Below, piece by piece: positions 56,284-64,000 of a stretch of DNA of 64,000 bases. Position 1 is the stretch's first letter, and the number at the start of each line of letters is the position of its first letter. The position numbers and the translations under genes are program-made. The DNA comes from Lederbergia sp. NSJ-179 (GTDB taxonomy: Bacteria; Bacillota; Bacilli; Bacillales; Bacillaceae_C). The notes below the pieces were generated by a model. It was not told the DNA's origin. It saw nothing but the letters and a program-made list of their open reading frames with translations, and did not search any database. The stretch is taken from contig NZ_JALIFP010000011.1 of the NCBI RefSeq assembly GCF_022867885.1, positions 62,001-126,000 on the forward strand, in the 5' to 3' direction.

Positions 56284-56297
56284 AATTTTTCATCCCA

Positions 56298-56474
56298 TCA
56301 ACGGTCGGCGTCTTTCTTGTCCTTGTCTTCATCATCAGCTAAACCTTTTGTAGCATTTTTGAATTCTCGTAACGTATTGCCTGCAGCTTTCCCAAGCTCA
56401 GGTAGTTTTTTCGGGCCAAATATTAAGACTGCAACAAGTGCGATGATGAGTAAACTTCCTCCTCCTACACCCAT
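56298..56474 (-). CDS. tatA: Twin-arginine translocase TatA
   Basis: 58 residues, short and easily missed. It reads MGVGGGSLLIIALVAVLIFG, then PKKLPELGKAAGNTLREFK and a highly charged tail (DDEDKDKKDADR). One membrane helix, the FGPKKLPELG hinge and an amphipathic helix define TatA. AGGAGGTGGGCGCAA precedes the ATG at 56474. It forms the pore with TatC (14 bases downstream) for folded proteins such as the YwbN/EfeB type in B. subtilis. Confidence 0.96.
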   Translation of the reverse strand: MGVGGGSLLIIALVAVLIFGPKKLPELGKAAGNTLREFKNATKGLADDEDKDKKDADR

Positions 56475-56523
56475 TTGCGCCCACCTCCTTTAATAGTATT
56501 CATTTTAACCGATTTCTCGTCAA

Positions 56524-57204
56524 TTATCTATCCTTCGACTCGACTTCTTGTGAATTTTCCGTGTCAGGATTCGGATAATTTTTCAAAAAGTAAATAAGTG
56601 ACTGTAATTCTACAGCGAGATCAATATGATGAACACGGATAGATGGAGGAACAGAAAGTCTTGCAGGTGTAAAATTTAATATCCCTCTAACACTTGTCTT
56701 TTCCAGCCTATCTGTCACTTGTTGGGCCACCTGAGCCGGTACCGTCAAAATGATGGCGCTGACAGATTCCTTATTTAAACAATCCTCAAGCTCGGCCAAA
56801 TCATATACTGGCACATCACTGACCGTTGTCCCGATTTTTTTCGGATCAACTTCAAAAGCCATCGCTATTTTTGTATTATTGTTTTTAAGGAAGTTATAAT
56901 TTAGAAAAGCTGTACCAAGATTCCCCACTCCGACTAACGCAACCTTGGTTAATTCATCCTGATCTAAAGTTTTCGCAAAAAAGTTTAATAAATAGTTGAC
57001 ATTATATCCGTAACCCTTTTTTCCAAGTGCTCCGAAATAAGAGAAGTCTCTACGAATCGTCGCAGAATCCACTTTAACAGCTTCACTTAGCTGGGCTGAG
57101 GAGACGCGTTGTTTTCCAGATGCGTGTAAATTTTTAATAAAACGATAATAAAGGGGCAAACGCTTCGCTGTTGCCTGCGGAATTTTCATGGATTCCTCGT
57201 TCAT
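56524..57204 (-). CDS. rex: Redox-sensing transcriptional repressor Rex
   Basis: 226 residues. The N-terminal winged helix ([40 protein letters not shown]) and the C-terminal Rossmann domain with [18 protein letters not shown] are complete. Rex senses NADH/NAD+ and represses fermentative and respiratory genes. It lies 12 bases downstream of moaC in the same order as ydiG-ydiH of B. subtilis. The C-terminus is acidic ([15 protein letters not shown]). Confidence 0.97.
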   Translation of the reverse strand: MNEESMKIPQATAKRLPLYYRFIKNLHASGKQRVSSAQLSEAVKVDSATIRRDFSYFGALGKKGYGYNVNYLLNFFAKTLDQDELTKVALVGVGNLGTAFLNYNFLKNNNTKIAMAFEVDPKKIGTTVSDVPVYDLAELEDCLNKESVSAIILTVPAQVAQQVTDRLEKTSVRGILNFTPARLSVPPSIRVHHIDLAVELQSLIYFLKNYPNPDTENSQEVESKDR

Positions 57205-57216
57205 TTTTTGACCTCC

Positions 57217-57714
57217 TTAACGATATTCGTTTGATCTTCTATAATCATGACCTGAAGTTCCCCCTGTTTTTTCAATCAGGAAGGTTTTCCCGATAATCAA
57301 GCCTTTATCAACCGCTTTGCACATATCGTAAACGGTAAGAGCTGCAACGGAAGCTGCTGTCAGTGCTTCCATTTCGCCCCCTGTATCTCCCTTTGTTTTC
57401 ACTGTAGATTGAATCGTTAGGATCCATTTATCTCCCGCTTGTGACCAATGAAAAGAAAGATCGATCCCTTTTAAAGGAATTGGATGACACATTGGAATAA
57501 TGTCCCATGTCTTTTTAGCCGCCATAATTCCTGCTACTTGTGCGACTGCAAGCACATCCCCTTTTTTCATTTGATTGTTGGTGATTTGTTCATGAAGTTG
57601 TTGACTCACTTCAATACTTGAATGGGCAATTGCCGTACGTATGGTTGCAGGTTTTTCACTAACATCCACCATTTTCGCTCTGCCTTCTTCATTCAAATGT
57701 GTTAATTTTTTCAC
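57217..57714 (-). CDS. moaC: Cyclic pyranopterin monophosphate synthase MoaC
   Basis: 165 residues. [46 protein letters not shown] and [20 protein letters not shown] with the catalytic Lys of CKAVDKGL are all present. It converts the MoaA product to cyclic pyranopterin in molybdenum-cofactor synthesis. Start at 57714 (MKKLTHLNE). No other moa gene is in the window, as in B. subtilis, where moaC is separate from the rest. Confidence 0.97.
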   Translation of the reverse strand: MKKLTHLNEEGRAKMVDVSEKPATIRTAIAHSSIEVSQQLHEQITNNQMKKGDVLAVAQVAGIMAAKKTWDIIPMCHPIPLKGIDLSFHWSQAGDKWILTIQSTVKTKGDTGGEMEALTAASVAALTVYDMCKAVDKGLIIGKTFLIEKTGGTSGHDYRRSNEYR

Positions 57715-57835
57715 GTATCACACCTCTTTTCTATCATACACTATTTTTCCTGAACTGTCTTTTTCAACATTCGCCTCTTCAGCAAAGATTGCTCCTATCG
57801 AGCGAATTATTGTAAACTGTAGGTAGGAGTGAAGT

Positions 57836-59761
57836 ATGATGATGTTATTACAATTACAACAAATTACAAAATATTTTGGTGCAGAATGCATATTAGCAAA
57901 TATAAAATTAGAAGTAAAAACACGAGATCGCATTGCACTTGTTGGCCGCAATGGAGCTGGGAAATCGACTCTTTTAAAAATTATTGCCTCTCAACTTTCC
58001 TATGATTCAGGACAGATTGTACGGCCAAAAGGGGTTACCATTGGCTATTTAGCACAAAATACAGGTCTAGAATCTAATCGAGTCATCTGGGAAGAAATGC
58101 TAACTGTCTTTGATCATGTTCGAAAGATGGAAAAGGACATTCGGCAGCTTGAAGTAAAAATGGCGGATCCTGCTCATTACGAGAACGAATCACTTTTTCA
58201 TGAATATGATACACTTCAGGAAAAATTTAAGGCAGTTGGTGGTTATCAATATGAATCTGATATCCGCTCCGTTCTTCACGGCATGCGCTATTATGAGCAG
58301 GATTATCAAACGAAAATTTCCAATTTAAGTGGTGGGCAAAAAACGCGATTAGCTTTGGCTAAGCTTTTGCTTACAAAACCAGATATTTTGATTTTAGATG
58401 AGCCGACCAACCATCTTGATATTGAAACATTATCTTGGTTGGAACAATATTTACAAGGTTATGAAGGGGCGATTTTAATTGTCTCCCATGACCGCTATTT
58501 TCTTGATAAGGTAGTCAATCAAGTTTATGAGCTATCCAGACATGAAATGACAAAGTATCATGGCAATTACAGTCATTATCTAAAGGAAAAAGCGGAGGCT
58601 TATGAACGTGATTTAAAACGTTATGAAAAACAACAGGATGAAATCGGGAAAATGCAGGATTTTATTCAACGTAATTTAGCGCGTGCTTCCACAACGAAAA
58701 GGGCGCAAAGTCGGCGAAAACAATTAGAAAAAATGCAGGTGATGGATCGCCCGACAGGTGGTGAACAATCGGCCACTTTCTCCTTTGAGATCGAGAGACA
58801 AAGTGGAAATGATGTCATTCAAGTAAAGGAGGCTGTGATTGGTTACAACGGACAAGCTCTTGCAAAAAACATCCATTTCAACATCATGCGTCATGATAGT
58901 ATCGCCTTAGTCGGACCGAATGGAATTGGAAAATCAACCTTATTAAAAAGTCTAATTCGAAAGCTCCCCCTTCTATCAGGCAAAATCGAATATGGAGCAA
59001 ATGTCGCAATGGGTTATTATGACCAAGAACAGGCAGAATTATCATCGAATAAAACGGTTTTGCAGGAACTATGGGATCATTATCCCTTAAAAGAGGAGAA
59101 AGAAATCCGTACAGTACTTGGGAACTTTTTATTTAGTGGGGATGATGTCCAAAAAATTGTTTCTACATTAAGTGGTGGAGAGAAAGCTCGGCTTGCCCTC
59201 GCGATCCTCATGCTAGAAAAAGCCAATGTCTTAATCCTCGATGAACCGACCAATCATCTTGATTTAGATAGCAAGGAAGTATTGGAAAATGCGCTTGTGG
59301 ATTATCCGGGAACTTTGCTATTTGTCTCCCATGATCGTTATTTTATCAACAGGATCGCGACAAAGGTGATCGAGTTATCCACAGAAGGAACAATCGAGTA
59401 TTTAGGAGATTATGATTATTATGTGGGTAAAAAGCAAGAAATGAAAGAATTGGCGGAGCTGGAGGAAAATCAGCAGAAAAATATGACCGCAACCCCTAAT
59501 CAATCGAAAAAACGCTCCTTTCAGGAAGAAAAGGAATTGAAAAAGCTTGAGCGGCAAAGAAAAAGAAGAGTAGAGGAAATCGAGCAACAGCTACAGGAAA
59601 AAGAAGAAAGAGTGGCGGAGCTTGAAGAACAATTATGTATGCCGGAAGTGTTTGAAGACTATGAACAGGTGCTTTCCATCAACAATGAAATCGAGACTTT
59701 GAAAGAAGAGATTGACGAGTTGTTAGAAGAGTGGACAGAACTCGCAGAACTGATTCAATAG
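57836..59761 (+). CDS. ydiF: ABC-F family ATPase (YdiF)
   Basis: 641 residues without membrane segments. There are two ABC domains: Walker A GRNGAGKST and GPNGIGKST, signatures LSGGQKTRLALAKLL and LSGGEKARLALAILM, Walker B plus Glu LILDEPTNHLD twice. Between them is the basic interdomain linker (ERDLKRYEKQQDEIGKMQDF, TKRAQSRRKQLEKMQ) that reaches into the ribosome. A long C-terminal coiled coil (about 550-640) completes the Uup/YdiF type. It is a translation factor acting on stalled or difficult peptides. Strong AGGAGTG site; divergent from moaC. A terminator follows directly. Confidence 0.95.
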   Translation: MMMLLQLQQITKYFGAECILANIKLEVKTRDRIALVGRNGAGKSTLLKIIASQLSYDSGQIVRPKGVTIGYLAQNTGLESNRVIWEEMLTVFDHVRKMEKDIRQLEVKMADPAHYENESLFHEYDTLQEKFKAVGGYQYESDIRSVLHGMRYYEQDYQTKISNLSGGQKTRLALAKLLLTKPDILILDEPTNHLDIETLSWLEQYLQGYEGAILIVSHDRYFLDKVVNQVYELSRHEMTKYHGNYSHYLKEKAEAYERDLKRYEKQQDEIGKMQDFIQRNLARASTTKRAQSRRKQLEKMQVMDRPTGGEQSATFSFEIERQSGNDVIQVKEAVIGYNGQALAKNIHFNIMRHDSIALVGPNGIGKSTLLKSLIRKLPLLSGKIEYGANVAMGYYDQEQAELSSNKTVLQELWDHYPLKEEKEIRTVLGNFLFSGDDVQKIVSTLSGGEKARLALAILMLEKANVLILDEPTNHLDLDSKEVLENALVDYPGTLLFVSHDRYFINRIATKVIELSTEGTIEYLGDYDYYVGKKQEMKELAELEENQQKNMTATPNQSKKRSFQEEKELKKLERQRKRRVEEIEQQLQEKEERVAELEEQLCMPEVFEDYEQVLSINNEIETLKEEIDELLEEWTELAELIQ

Positions 59762-59781
59762 CATCCTTGTAGGGGTGCTAT
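59758..59781 (+). terminator. Terminator of ydiF
   Basis: ATAGCATCC (59758-59766) pairs with GGGTGCTAT (59773-59781), overlapping the stop codon, then TTCTTTGTT. Confidence 0.75.
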
Positions 59782-59866
59782 TTCTTTGTTGTGAATCATT
59801 GCACACTTTTATGAGCCTTTAAAGTTATTCTATGGGCGAGCGAAATTGAAATTTTAACTCATCGGG

Positions 59867-60030
59867 ATATACACATACTTATACACATAATTAACATAGT
59901 TATACAGGCTCTCTTATAAGTTTTACACATTATCCACAATTATCGGTCTACTTATCCACAAAATGTGCATATCCTTGTTTTATAAGACAATTTTTACCTT
60001 CCAATAAAATTACTCACAATTTTATCCACA
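59867..60030 (+). promoter_or_regulatory. DnaA-box cluster
   Basis: Six same-strand matches to the DnaA box in 164 bases: TTATCCACA (exact) at 59930-59938, 59952-59960 and 60022-60030; TTATACACA (exact to TTATNCACA) at 59879-59887; TTTTACACA at 59921-59929; ATATACACA (one mismatch) at 59867-59875. The gap 59782-60122 contains no gene. B. subtilis has, as I recall, a DnaA-binding cluster beside gcp, the normal neighbour of ydiF, so this is likely its counterpart: a chromosomal DnaA titration site that helps time replication initiation. Confidence 0.82.
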
Positions 60031-60122
60031 GCCTTTCTCAAAGAATTGTATTCAAATCAGAACAATTCTATCTTTTAGGAAATCGCCTTCAGGGAAAAAG
60101 GTGAATATTTGCGAATACCCCT

Positions 60123-61379
60123 TTACAAATATTCACCTACTATTGGTGCACCCTTTTCACATTGATTGATTATATTTCTAGGGATCGGAATAGGATCAAG
60201 ATCAATCTTCAATCTTTCCAGCACTTTTTTATCAATAGGATGCAGGGAATGATTCGCCATCAACCAATAGTGGATGTGATTTTTATATACCCTGTTTTCT
60301 AGTAAAGGAACCGAAAAATGAGCATCAATATCAGGACCAGATGGGATATTGTTTAAAAGCTTCGAATCCACTTTAATCACTTCCTTGCGATGAAAGTGAA
60401 ATTTCTTCCATACGAGGGAGCTGATAATCTTTCTCCTTTGTTTCTGTTCCAAATAAAAGACATCTCCCTCTTCATCTTGATAGAGCCGATAGGGGGGAAG
60501 GTGAGATGTATGAGCAATCGGTATACCTTCCTCCAGTCGATAAAGCAATGGATCTGGAACATCGACAATCTTTTTCAGATCATATTTAAAAAATGAAAAC
60601 ATCGCTGGGATCAGATGTCGCCTTTTTCCTTCGTCAATGAGATAGATTTCCTCCCCCGTTCCCTTTACCAACATGCCATCCGGAATCGTGGCAGGGAGAT
60701 AACGAAATAAAGATTGGACGGAGTACGGCGTTTTATACGTTATATCCAATACTTTTGTCAGTGGATAAAAGGGTTGAAAAGCATTCAGGCGTTGCCAGAA
60801 TACGGCATCCCCCCGGCACCAGTGAAGTGGATCGTCATCCCAATATCCGCCGAATTTCTCCCAAACCTGATCAAGTATTTTTCGTGTATGCATGACAGAA
60901 CAATGATCGACTCGATCCGCTGCATCTGATTGTATGTCTACTGCCTCTCTTGTGAATTGCCTTAGACAAGTCATTTGCTCATTTACTACTTGGATTTGTT
61001 GGGAAGAATAAACAATATCAATCGCAGAATTCTCCTCTAGGAAAGCAACCATTTCGCTTAAACGGGTTGGCATATAAACCGTATCATCCGTTAAATAGGT
61101 GAGATAGTTTCCTTTTGTAAGGGGGATGGCTTCATTGATCAGGGAGGCATATCTTGTCGTTTGATAACGTTCCTTCTGTTCAACCAAACTATTGCGATAC
61201 ATAATTCGCGGATCATCTACGTATTGCTGAATGGTTTGAACCGTTTCTTCATTGGAATGATCGTCCATAATCCATAATTCCCACTCATACATCGTTTGTT
61301 GCTGTACACTCTCAATCGCTTTTGCGAGAAGCTGTGGCTTATTATAGCTCGTGAGGATGATCGATACTTTTGGCTCCAT
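60123..61379 (-). CDS. Family 2 glycosyltransferase with C-terminal beta-repeat domain (CgeD-like)
   Basis: 418 residues. The GT-A domain (1-220) has VSIILTSYNKPQLLAKAIES, WIMDDHSNEE, and the DxD-like YLTDDTVYMPTRL. The C-terminal half holds two copies of a short motif: EEIYLIDEGKRRHLIPAMFS and GDVFYLEQKQRRKIISSLVW, each followed by a V-pos-L-ip-G turn (PDPLLYRLEEGIPIAH, DSKLLNNIPSGPDIDA). Such KG-IYLI-GKRR repeats occur in several spore and cell-surface proteins. Length and design resemble B. subtilis CgeD, needed for maturation of the outer spore layer. It lies 21 bases after rfbC, as the last gene of the rhamnose operon. Confidence 0.8.
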   Translation of the reverse strand: MEPKVSIILTSYNKPQLLAKAIESVQQQTMYEWELWIMDDHSNEETVQTIQQYVDDPRIMYRNSLVEQKERYQTTRYASLINEAIPLTKGNYLTYLTDDTVYMPTRLSEMVAFLEENSAIDIVYSSQQIQVVNEQMTCLRQFTREAVDIQSDAADRVDHCSVMHTRKILDQVWEKFGGYWDDDPLHWCRGDAVFWQRLNAFQPFYPLTKVLDITYKTPYSVQSLFRYLPATIPDGMLVKGTGEEIYLIDEGKRRHLIPAMFSFFKYDLKKIVDVPDPLLYRLEEGIPIAHTSHLPPYRLYQDEEGDVFYLEQKQRRKIISSLVWKKFHFHRKEVIKVDSKLLNNIPSGPDIDAHFSVPLLENRVYKNHIHYWLMANHSLHPIDKKVLERLKIDLDPIPIPRNIINQCEKGAPIVGEYL

Positions 61380-61400
61380 CCATCACACTCCCCTTTTAAA

Positions 61401-61856
61401 TTAACGATTTTTTGTTTCCCAATCAAAGCCAATCTGAGGATCATTCCAAGGAATTCTTTTTTCATCTGGCTGCTGGCGATTATAGGATTCCGTAGTAAAA
61501 TAAATAATCGTAGCAGGCTCATTCCCTAAAACTCGATACCCATGCGCAACACCCTTTGGAATGAGCAAAAGGATCGGATTTTCCACCCCCATATAAAACA
61601 CATTCGTTTGCCCTTTTGTAGGAGATTCCCCGCGCAGATCATGCAATACAACTTGTGCATGACCAGCAGGAAAAAACCAAAGATCATCTTGCTTTTCATG
61701 ATAATGGAACGCTTTGATCACCCCTGGATAACTCATTGACCATGATGCTTGACCAAATCGCTCTAATAGCTGCTCGTCATCTCGCACTAATTCAGCAAAA
61801 AAGCCACGGTCATCACAATGCTTCACAATTTTCTTAACGCTCACACCATCAATCAT
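61401..61856 (-). CDS. rfbC: dTDP-4-dehydrorhamnose 3,5-epimerase (short form)
   Basis: About 151 residues from the ATG at 61856 (GGAGG nine bases before); an ATG six bases upstream is possible. The cupin with IKAFHYHEKQDDLWFFPAGH (catalytic His) and LLIPKGVAHGYRVLG is RmlC, but shorter than the classic 180-residue enzyme, like the SpsL type. It epimerises C3 and C5 of dTDP-4-keto-6-deoxyglucose. It overlaps the end of rfbD by eight bases. Confidence 0.88.
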   Translation of the reverse strand: MIDGVSVKKIVKHCDDRGFFAELVRDDEQLLERFGQASWSMSYPGVIKAFHYHEKQDDLWFFPAGHAQVVLHDLRGESPTKGQTNVFYMGVENPILLLIPKGVAHGYRVLGNEPATIIYFTTESYNRQQPDEKRIPWNDPQIGFDWETKNR

Positions 61857-62703
61857 ATTCATACTCCTCCTTTTCAAGAAATTTTTGTAAGGCCGCTTGC
61901 CAATGTCTCATTTGAATGCCTTCTTTTTCAATTGATGCTGTGCTTAATACAGAAAAAGCCGGCCTTTGCGCGACCACTCCATAATCTTTCGTCGATATTG
62001 GCTTGACAAGTGCAGGATTATATCCTGCCATAGACAGAATCGATTGGGCGAAGGTAAACCAACTGCATGATCCAGTATTGGATATATGGTAAAGGCCAAA
62101 TTTTTTTCCAATTAGCTGTTTAATGGCAATCGCAAGGTCTTTCGTATACGTTGGGGATCCCATTTGATCATTCACAACAAAAAATTCTCTGTCTTTTTTG
62201 GCTAAATGAAGCATCGTTTTTACAAAGTTTTCCCCATTCTGTCCATATAGCCATGCTGTCCGCACAATATAGCATTCTTTTAACACCAATTGAACAAGCC
62301 GCTCCCCAAGTAATTTACTTTTTCCATAAATGGATAAAGGATCTGGTGCATCATTCACTGTATATGGCTCTTTTTTCTTGCCATTAAAAATAAAATCTGT
62401 GCTTATATAGACCATAGCAGCACCCACTTCTTTCGCTGCTTTCGCCACATAATAGGCTCCAAAACTATTCACTTCAAAAGCTTTTTTTCGATTGGATTCA
62501 CAATCATCGACAGCGGTATAGGCAGCCGCATGAATGACTAAGTTTGGTTTTACACTCCGCACCGCTTCATTCACTTTATTCTCATCCGTAATATCGAGCT
62601 CCGCTTTACTAAATGGGATTAGTTCAAAACGTGTATCCGCACCTAATATCTTGATTAAATCATTTCCTAATTGTCCTTTCGCACCTGTGATAAGGATTTT
62701 CAT
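61849..62703 (-). CDS. rfbD: dTDP-4-dehydrorhamnose reductase
   Basis: 284 residues. The NAD(P) loop is ILITGAKGQLGNDLIKIL, then NLVIHAAAYTAVDDCESNRK, the catalytic SIYGKSKLLGERLV (Tyr and Lys) and the conserved YGQNGENFVKTMLHLA. It makes dTDP-L-rhamnose from the RfbC product. Overlaps the end of rfbB by four bases. Corresponds to SpsK of the B. subtilis spore-coat operon. Confidence 0.94.
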   Translation of the reverse strand: MKILITGAKGQLGNDLIKILGADTRFELIPFSKAELDITDENKVNEAVRSVKPNLVIHAAAYTAVDDCESNRKKAFEVNSFGAYYVAKAAKEVGAAMVYISTDFIFNGKKKEPYTVNDAPDPLSIYGKSKLLGERLVQLVLKECYIVRTAWLYGQNGENFVKTMLHLAKKDREFFVVNDQMGSPTYTKDLAIAIKQLIGKKFGLYHISNTGSCSWFTFAQSILSMAGYNPALVKPISTKDYGVVAQRPAFSVLSTASIEKEGIQMRHWQAALQKFLEKEEYEYD

Positions 62704-63671
62704 TTATGATCCCTCTTGTTTTCCTTGACCTTTTCTTGATACCATTCAATCGTTCGCTTAAGCCCCTCGGCAAAATCGACACGAGGTTGCCAATGCAGTT
62801 CCCTTTTAATTTTTTCATAATTGATGGAATATCTGCGGTCATGACCTAATCGATCTTCTGTATGCTTAATCCGCTTTCGATTGGCTCCAAGATAGTCGAC
62901 GATCTGTTGTACAACCTCTAGGTTGGTTTGCTCCTGCCCTCCACCAATATTGTAGACCGAGCCTATCTTTCCATTTTCAAGTACAGCATGAATAGCGCGA
63001 CAATGGTCCTCCACAAATAACCAATCGCGAATTTGCCCCCCATCTCCGTATATCGGGATGTCTTTACCGGTCAAAGCCGATGTAATCACTTTAGGGATAA
63101 ATTTCTCTACATGCTGGAAGGGGCCATAATTATTACTACAGCGTGTGATGATGACAGGCAGCTTGAAGGTGTTATAATAAGCTTGCGCAAGTAAATCTGC
63201 CCCAGCTTTACTTGCGGAGTACGGATTATTAGGTGAGAGTGGGGTTTTTTCGGTAAAGGGGGCTTCCTTTTCCTTTAAACTTCCATACACTTCATCTGTT
63301 GAAATTTGAATCATTTTTTTAGCTTTGCCATCCCGCACTGCATTCAGAAGGTTTAACGTTCCCATAATATTTGTTTCGATAAAAGGAGCCGCATATTGAA
63401 TACTGCGATCAACATGAGATTCGGCCGCAAAATGAATAATCGCCTCATATTTCTTATAAAAAATGCTCTTTAATTGTTCTTGATCGGTAATATCCCCATG
63501 AATAAAACGGTAACGGTCTGTATTGTGAAAGGCATCTTTCATAAATGGATGACTGGCATAGGTAAGTGCGTCGATATTGGTAACGGAATAATCTGTGTGA
63601 TTGATTAAATAGTAGATAAAATTCGCTCCAATAAATCCAGCTCCCCCGGTTACTAATAGCTCTTTTTTCAT
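62700..63671 (-). CDS. rfbB: dTDP-glucose 4,6-dehydratase
   Basis: 323 residues, extended SDR. The cofactor loop is [30 protein letters not shown] is the standard RmlB strand; the active site is [15 protein letters not shown] with the Tyr/Lys pair of [13 protein letters not shown]. It converts dTDP-glucose to the 4-keto-6-deoxy form. Overlaps rfbA by four bases, so translation is coupled. Corresponds to SpsJ. Confidence 0.96.
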   Translation of the reverse strand: MKKELLVTGGAGFIGANFIYYLINHTDYSVTNIDALTYASHPFMKDAFHNTDRYRFIHGDITDQEQLKSIFYKKYEAIIHFAAESHVDRSIQYAAPFIETNIMGTLNLLNAVRDGKAKKMIQISTDEVYGSLKEKEAPFTEKTPLSPNNPYSASKAGADLLAQAYYNTFKLPVIITRCSNNYGPFQHVEKFIPKVITSALTGKDIPIYGDGGQIRDWLFVEDHCRAIHAVLENGKIGSVYNIGGGQEQTNLEVVQQIVDYLGANRKRIKHTEDRLGHDRRYSINYEKIKRELHWQPRVDFAEGLKRTIEWYQEKVKENKRDHK

Positions 63672-64000
63672 CTCGCACCCTCCCTCCTCAATTGTTCATG
63701 AATCAGTTGATTCGCTAAGAAAAGGGATTCATGTGTACCTGCATCCACCCACCAACCTGGCAGGCGATCATAGTGTAAACTCGATTTTTGAATATACATA
63801 TTATTTACGTCTGTGATCTCTAATTCTCCTCGATCTGATGGCGAAAGGTTTTGTATATATTCGAACACCTCAGGACCATACATATAAATGCCAGTCACGA
63901 TATAATTAGAAATAAATGCTTTTGGTTTTTCAATAATAGAGGTAATGCATTGGTCACGCTCATTTAATTTGGCGACTCCAAATCGATGCGGGTCTTTCAC
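63668..64000 (-). CDS. rfbA: Glucose-1-phosphate thymidylyltransferase, C-terminal part (cut by window end)
   Basis: 110 residues visible; the N-terminus lies outside the window. [54 protein letters not shown] and [19 protein letters not shown] are the C-terminal half of the RmlA nucleotidyltransferase. It ends at REGAR, giving a short form (about 245 residues expected, like SpsI). First of the rfbA-rfbB-rfbD-rfbC-glycosyltransferase order. The Met at 64000 may be only an internal codon. Confidence 0.92.
   Translation of the reverse strand: MKDPHRFGVAKLNERDQCITSIIEKPKAFISNYIVTGIYMYGPEVFEYIQNLSPSDRGELEITDVNNMYIQKSSLHYDRLPGWWVDAGTHESLFLANQLIHEQLRREGAR

Noticed and set aside
59867..60030. Possible replication origin
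   Set aside because: No dnaA, dnaN or other origin genes and no clear DNA-unwinding element with DnaA-trio; better explained as a secondary DnaA-binding cluster.

Overview
The window is a chromosomal segment of a low-GC, endospore-forming Bacillaceae bacterium. The strongest evidence is the block at 52.1-59.8 kb (groEL-groES with a CIRCE operator, ydiL, ydiK, tatC, tatA, rex, moaC, ydiF), which has the gene content and order of the groESL-tatAy/Cy-rex-moaC-ydiF neighbourhood of Bacillus subtilis. AGGAGG-type ribosome binding sites, TTG/GTG starts, many CcpA (cre)-like boxes and gene sets resembling B. subtilis spore-surface polysaccharide genes agree with this.

Layout. (1) 1-16.5 kb, almost all on the minus strand: a glucuronoxylan / aldouronic-acid utilisation cluster. 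It holds an intracellular GH67 alpha-glucuronidase (aguA), uxuA, uxuB, a GntR/FCD regulator (uxuR-like), an LplA/B/C-type oligosaccharide ABC importer, a YesL protein, a Nif3-family protein, a Gfo/Idh dehydrogenase and a large GH2 glycosidase. At the left edge lie decayed remnants of a kdgK gene followed by a GH43 beta-xylosidase gene. Two related palindromes are likely operators of the GntR protein. (2) 16.5-20.5 kb, plus strand: a chemoreceptor, a hypothetical protein and a coiled-coil protein made of 21-bp repeats. (3) 20.6-28.3 kb: D-galactonate dehydratase and KDPG-type aldolase, a PhnP-like hydrolase, then a metallohydrolase-DgaE-KdgK-GntR operon behind a perfect 36-bp palindrome. KdgK and KdgA here can replace the decayed copy at the left edge, so mannonate, galactonate-type and glucosaminate-type routes may converge on KD(P)G. 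(4) 28.3-36.1 kb: an accessory, decaying region with Tn3-family inverted-repeat scars and a tnpA remnant, a dehydrogenase/aminotransferase/binding-protein operon with one frameshift, a TetR regulator, a ferritin-like protein, a broken ABC ATPase and an SDR. (5) 36.1-40.5 kb: a mannose-class PTS (IIAB, IIC, IID) with DUF956 and a Gfo/Idh enzyme. (6) 40.8-44.5 kb: a Vpr-like secreted subtilase. (7) 45.0-50.3 kb: a surface-glycan cluster with a CMP-sugar synthetase and an aldo/keto reductase interrupted at an A9 tract. (8) 50.5-51.4 kb: a secreted endonuclease/phosphatase-family protein. (9) 52.1-59.8 kb: the conserved housekeeping block. (10) 59.8-60.1 kb: a cluster of DnaA boxes. (11) 60.1-64.0 kb: a CgeD-like glycosyltransferase and dTDP-rhamnose genes (rfbC, rfbD, rfbB, and rfbA cut by the window end).

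A dispersed, strongly self-complementary repeat (four copies, about 160-245 bp) lies in intergenic gaps. No rRNA, tRNA or CRISPR array was recognised. Several frameshifts fall in homopolymer runs, so assembly error must be excluded before biological meaning is assigned to them. All family assignments come from reading translations by eye; no database search was made.
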